Part shown: piece by piece, positions 41,346 through 42,329 of the stretch
Numbering within the stretch: position 1 is the stretch's first letter
Layout: every line of letters begins with the position of its first letter
Virus record (IMG/VR): IMGVR_UViG_3300031963_000323
Location: 1-42,329 of that record
Length of the DNA: 42,329 nucleotides
Origin: a virus
Direction: 5' to 3' (one strand)
The notes under the pieces: generated by a model
The model's database searches: none
What the model was told of the DNA's origin: nothing
What the model saw: only the letters and a program-made list of their open reading frames with translations
Position numbers and translations under genes: made by a program

Positions 41346-41853
41346 TGCAAAAACGCATTGCTACGTTTCTAGGTCTTAGCTGATCTCCTTCAGCAACTCC
41401 GCCAGAAACATCGATGCTTCTTTCTCCAGCAGAATCTCCAAATGGTTCCCATCTGAATTCATTTGATGTTCCCCATCCGAAGTGTGATCCACCCTGAACC
41501 TGAGCGTGACCCCATCCGTAAAGGTACCAAGATCTGGTCTGGTGACGGTGTCTAGGCATCATTGCTGCTTGTGCAGAAGCAAATCCTCTACCACTGTCTG
41601 CTCCACGACCATCATCAAAACCACGGATAAATTCTCCACGAAGATCTGGGACGTTAAATGTAGTTGAGCCATCACCTCCACCAAAGTTTCCTCCAATTGC
41701 TGCGAACAAATCTGCGTACAGAGTACGACTGATTGCTGCACCATTGCAGTGTATGTATCCATTTGGTGTGCTATTTGCTCCCCAGGCAATTACTGTTCCT
41801 GCTGGAACAATGCCGCCCAATGAGTTGTTTAATAAGTTGGTTAACGTTGCCAT
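41335..41853 (-). CDS. Tail fibre protein with tail-collar domain
   Basis: The 172-residue protein contains a classical phage tail collar domain: IVPAGTVIAWGANSTPNGYI, then CNGAAISRTLYADLFAAIGG, FNVPDLRGEFIRGFDDGRG, and a C-terminal LRPRNVAMRFCIKF. This is the family of short phage fibre tips where a trimer binds the receptor, with metal-binding residues in the middle part (MPRHRHQT...GWGHAQVQGGSHFG). The His cluster (RHRH, GGSH) is similar to the metal-binding knitted domain of T4 gp37-like tips. The start is the ATG 41853 that shares one base with the previous stop (TAATG); six further upstream codons lie in the previous gene. Confidence 0.9.
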   Translation of the reverse strand: MATLTNLLNNSLGGIVPAGTVIAWGANSTPNGYIHCNGAAISRTLYADLFAAIGGNFGGGDGSTTFNVPDLRGEFIRGFDDGRGADSGRGFASAQAAMMPRHRHQTRSWYLYGWGHAQVQGGSHFGWGTSNEFRWEPFGDSAGERSIDVSGGVAEGDQLRPRNVAMRFCIKF

Positions 41854-42329
41854 TATGCTATGATTCTCCATCCGTAAGTTGTATTGCTAAACATTAATCT
41901 GACAGAAGCATTGTTTATGTTAAACGGCATATCTTCTGCAAGGCCCTGGATTAGCTGTCCATTTCGGGCAATATTTACTGGCGTATTGAATGCTGTACCA
42001 GCGATATCTGTTAGAACTATTTCATCTCCAAGTGCTGGTGATGCTGGCAGTGTCAGTGTTAGTCCTGAAGCTGGAACTATAAAGTAATTTCCTGTGCTTT
42101 GTACGCCGCTTGTTCTTAGATTTCCACGAGCAACCAGTGTTTGAGAAGTGGTGATAATCGTTGGTCTCATATCAACATATCTCTTAGTTGCTACTGCAAG
42201 ATCTACTCCAGCAGTTGGGTCTTGAGACACTTGAACTGTAGTTCCACCAGTAATTGTTACTGTGTTAGCATTTAGAGATATTGTTCCATTAAGTGTTGAA
42301 TCTGCTGCACCAATTGTTACGTTAGTTGT
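41853..42329 (-). CDS. Tail fibre protein, C-terminal part (runs off right edge)
   Basis: The reading frame is open from the right edge of the window to the stop at 41853, so the gene begins beyond the window; GTG 42230 is not its start. The visible 158 residues begin with a short repeat region of 'NVTIGAADSTLNGTISLNAN' type, then DPTAGVDLAVATKRYVD. This 'DPTxxxDLATKxYVD' junction is typical of tail fibres, where the coiled or beta-helical shaft meets a globular tip. After it come beta strands (GLTLTLPASPALGDEIVLTD) and a C-terminal TTYGWRIIA. It is probably a receptor-binding fibre, followed by the collar-domain tip gene. Confidence 0.82.
   Translation of the reverse strand, partial: TTNVTIGAADSTLNGTISLNANTVTITGGTTVQVSQDPTAGVDLAVATKRYVDMRPTIITTSQTLVARGNLRTSGVQSTGNYFIVPASGLTLTLPASPALGDEIVLTDIAGTAFNTPVNIARNGQLIQGLAEDMPFNINNASVRLMFSNTTYGWRIIA

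Noticed and set aside
1-42329. tRNA genes, CRISPR arrays, insertion sequences, integrase and attachment sites
   Set aside because: None were seen by reading; gaps between genes are all under about 130 nt and hold only the promoters, terminators and repeats listed. A tRNA scan would be needed to exclude short divergent tRNAs.

Overview
The window is part of a tailed double-stranded DNA phage genome (or prophage) of siphovirus type. All recognisable genes lie on the minus strand, so transcription and gene order run from high to low coordinates. The DNA is AT-rich and tightly packed, with many 1-20 nt gene overlaps. No host gene, tRNA, integrase, CRISPR array or insertion sequence was seen. The host is not proven. 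Several genes begin with ATG only 6-8 nt after a TANNNT -10 box and have no Shine-Dalgarno sequence. Such leaderless starts, with some TTG/GTG starts, fit an actinobacterial host best. That is inference.

Layout in transcription order. (1) 42329-40545: end of a tail fibre gene, a tail-collar fibre, a fibre-assembly-like protein and a small unknown. (2) 40548-35707: an accessory operon with its own promoter. It encodes two FAD-dependent halogenases of the tryptophan-halogenase family, alternating with two small proteins of an uncharacterised kind, and ends with a small membrane protein. (3) 35698-33653: a small acidic protein and a double LamG-like surface protein. (4) 33589-25153: head and neck module with portal, protease-scaffold fusion, major capsid protein, connector and completion proteins, tail terminator and major tail protein. 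(5) 25047-5434: tail module with G/GT assembly chaperones joined by a -1 frameshift at CCCAAAC, a 2077-residue tape measure protein, tail-tip proteins, two very large Fn3/Ig-type adhesin-like proteins and five small structural proteins. (6) 5429-5364: a promoter and a terminator that separate the structural and replication regions. (7) 5348-1: nucleic-acid module with metallophosphoesterase, small zinc-binding and helix-turn-helix proteins, DnaB-type helicase, DnaG-type primase, gp32-like single-strand binding protein and the start of a DnaE-type DNA polymerase III alpha subunit.

The phage seems to bring most of its own replisome, and a 2077-residue tape measure predicts a tail of roughly 300 nm. 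The head-tail genes are punctuated by intrinsic terminators directly after the major capsid and major tail genes, each followed at once by a new promoter. This probably sets the high capsid and tail-tube stoichiometry. No terminase gene lies in the window; it is probably upstream of the fibres (beyond 42329).

The most interesting part is the halogenase operon. Both enzymes keep the flavin motif, the catalytic lysine and glutamate, and the WxWxIP motif, so they look active. Phage halogenases are known from cyanophages (VirX1), but a translationally coupled pair with two partner proteins and a membrane protein, under a leaderless promoter in a siphovirus, is unusual and may be a distinct small-molecule or surface-modification system.
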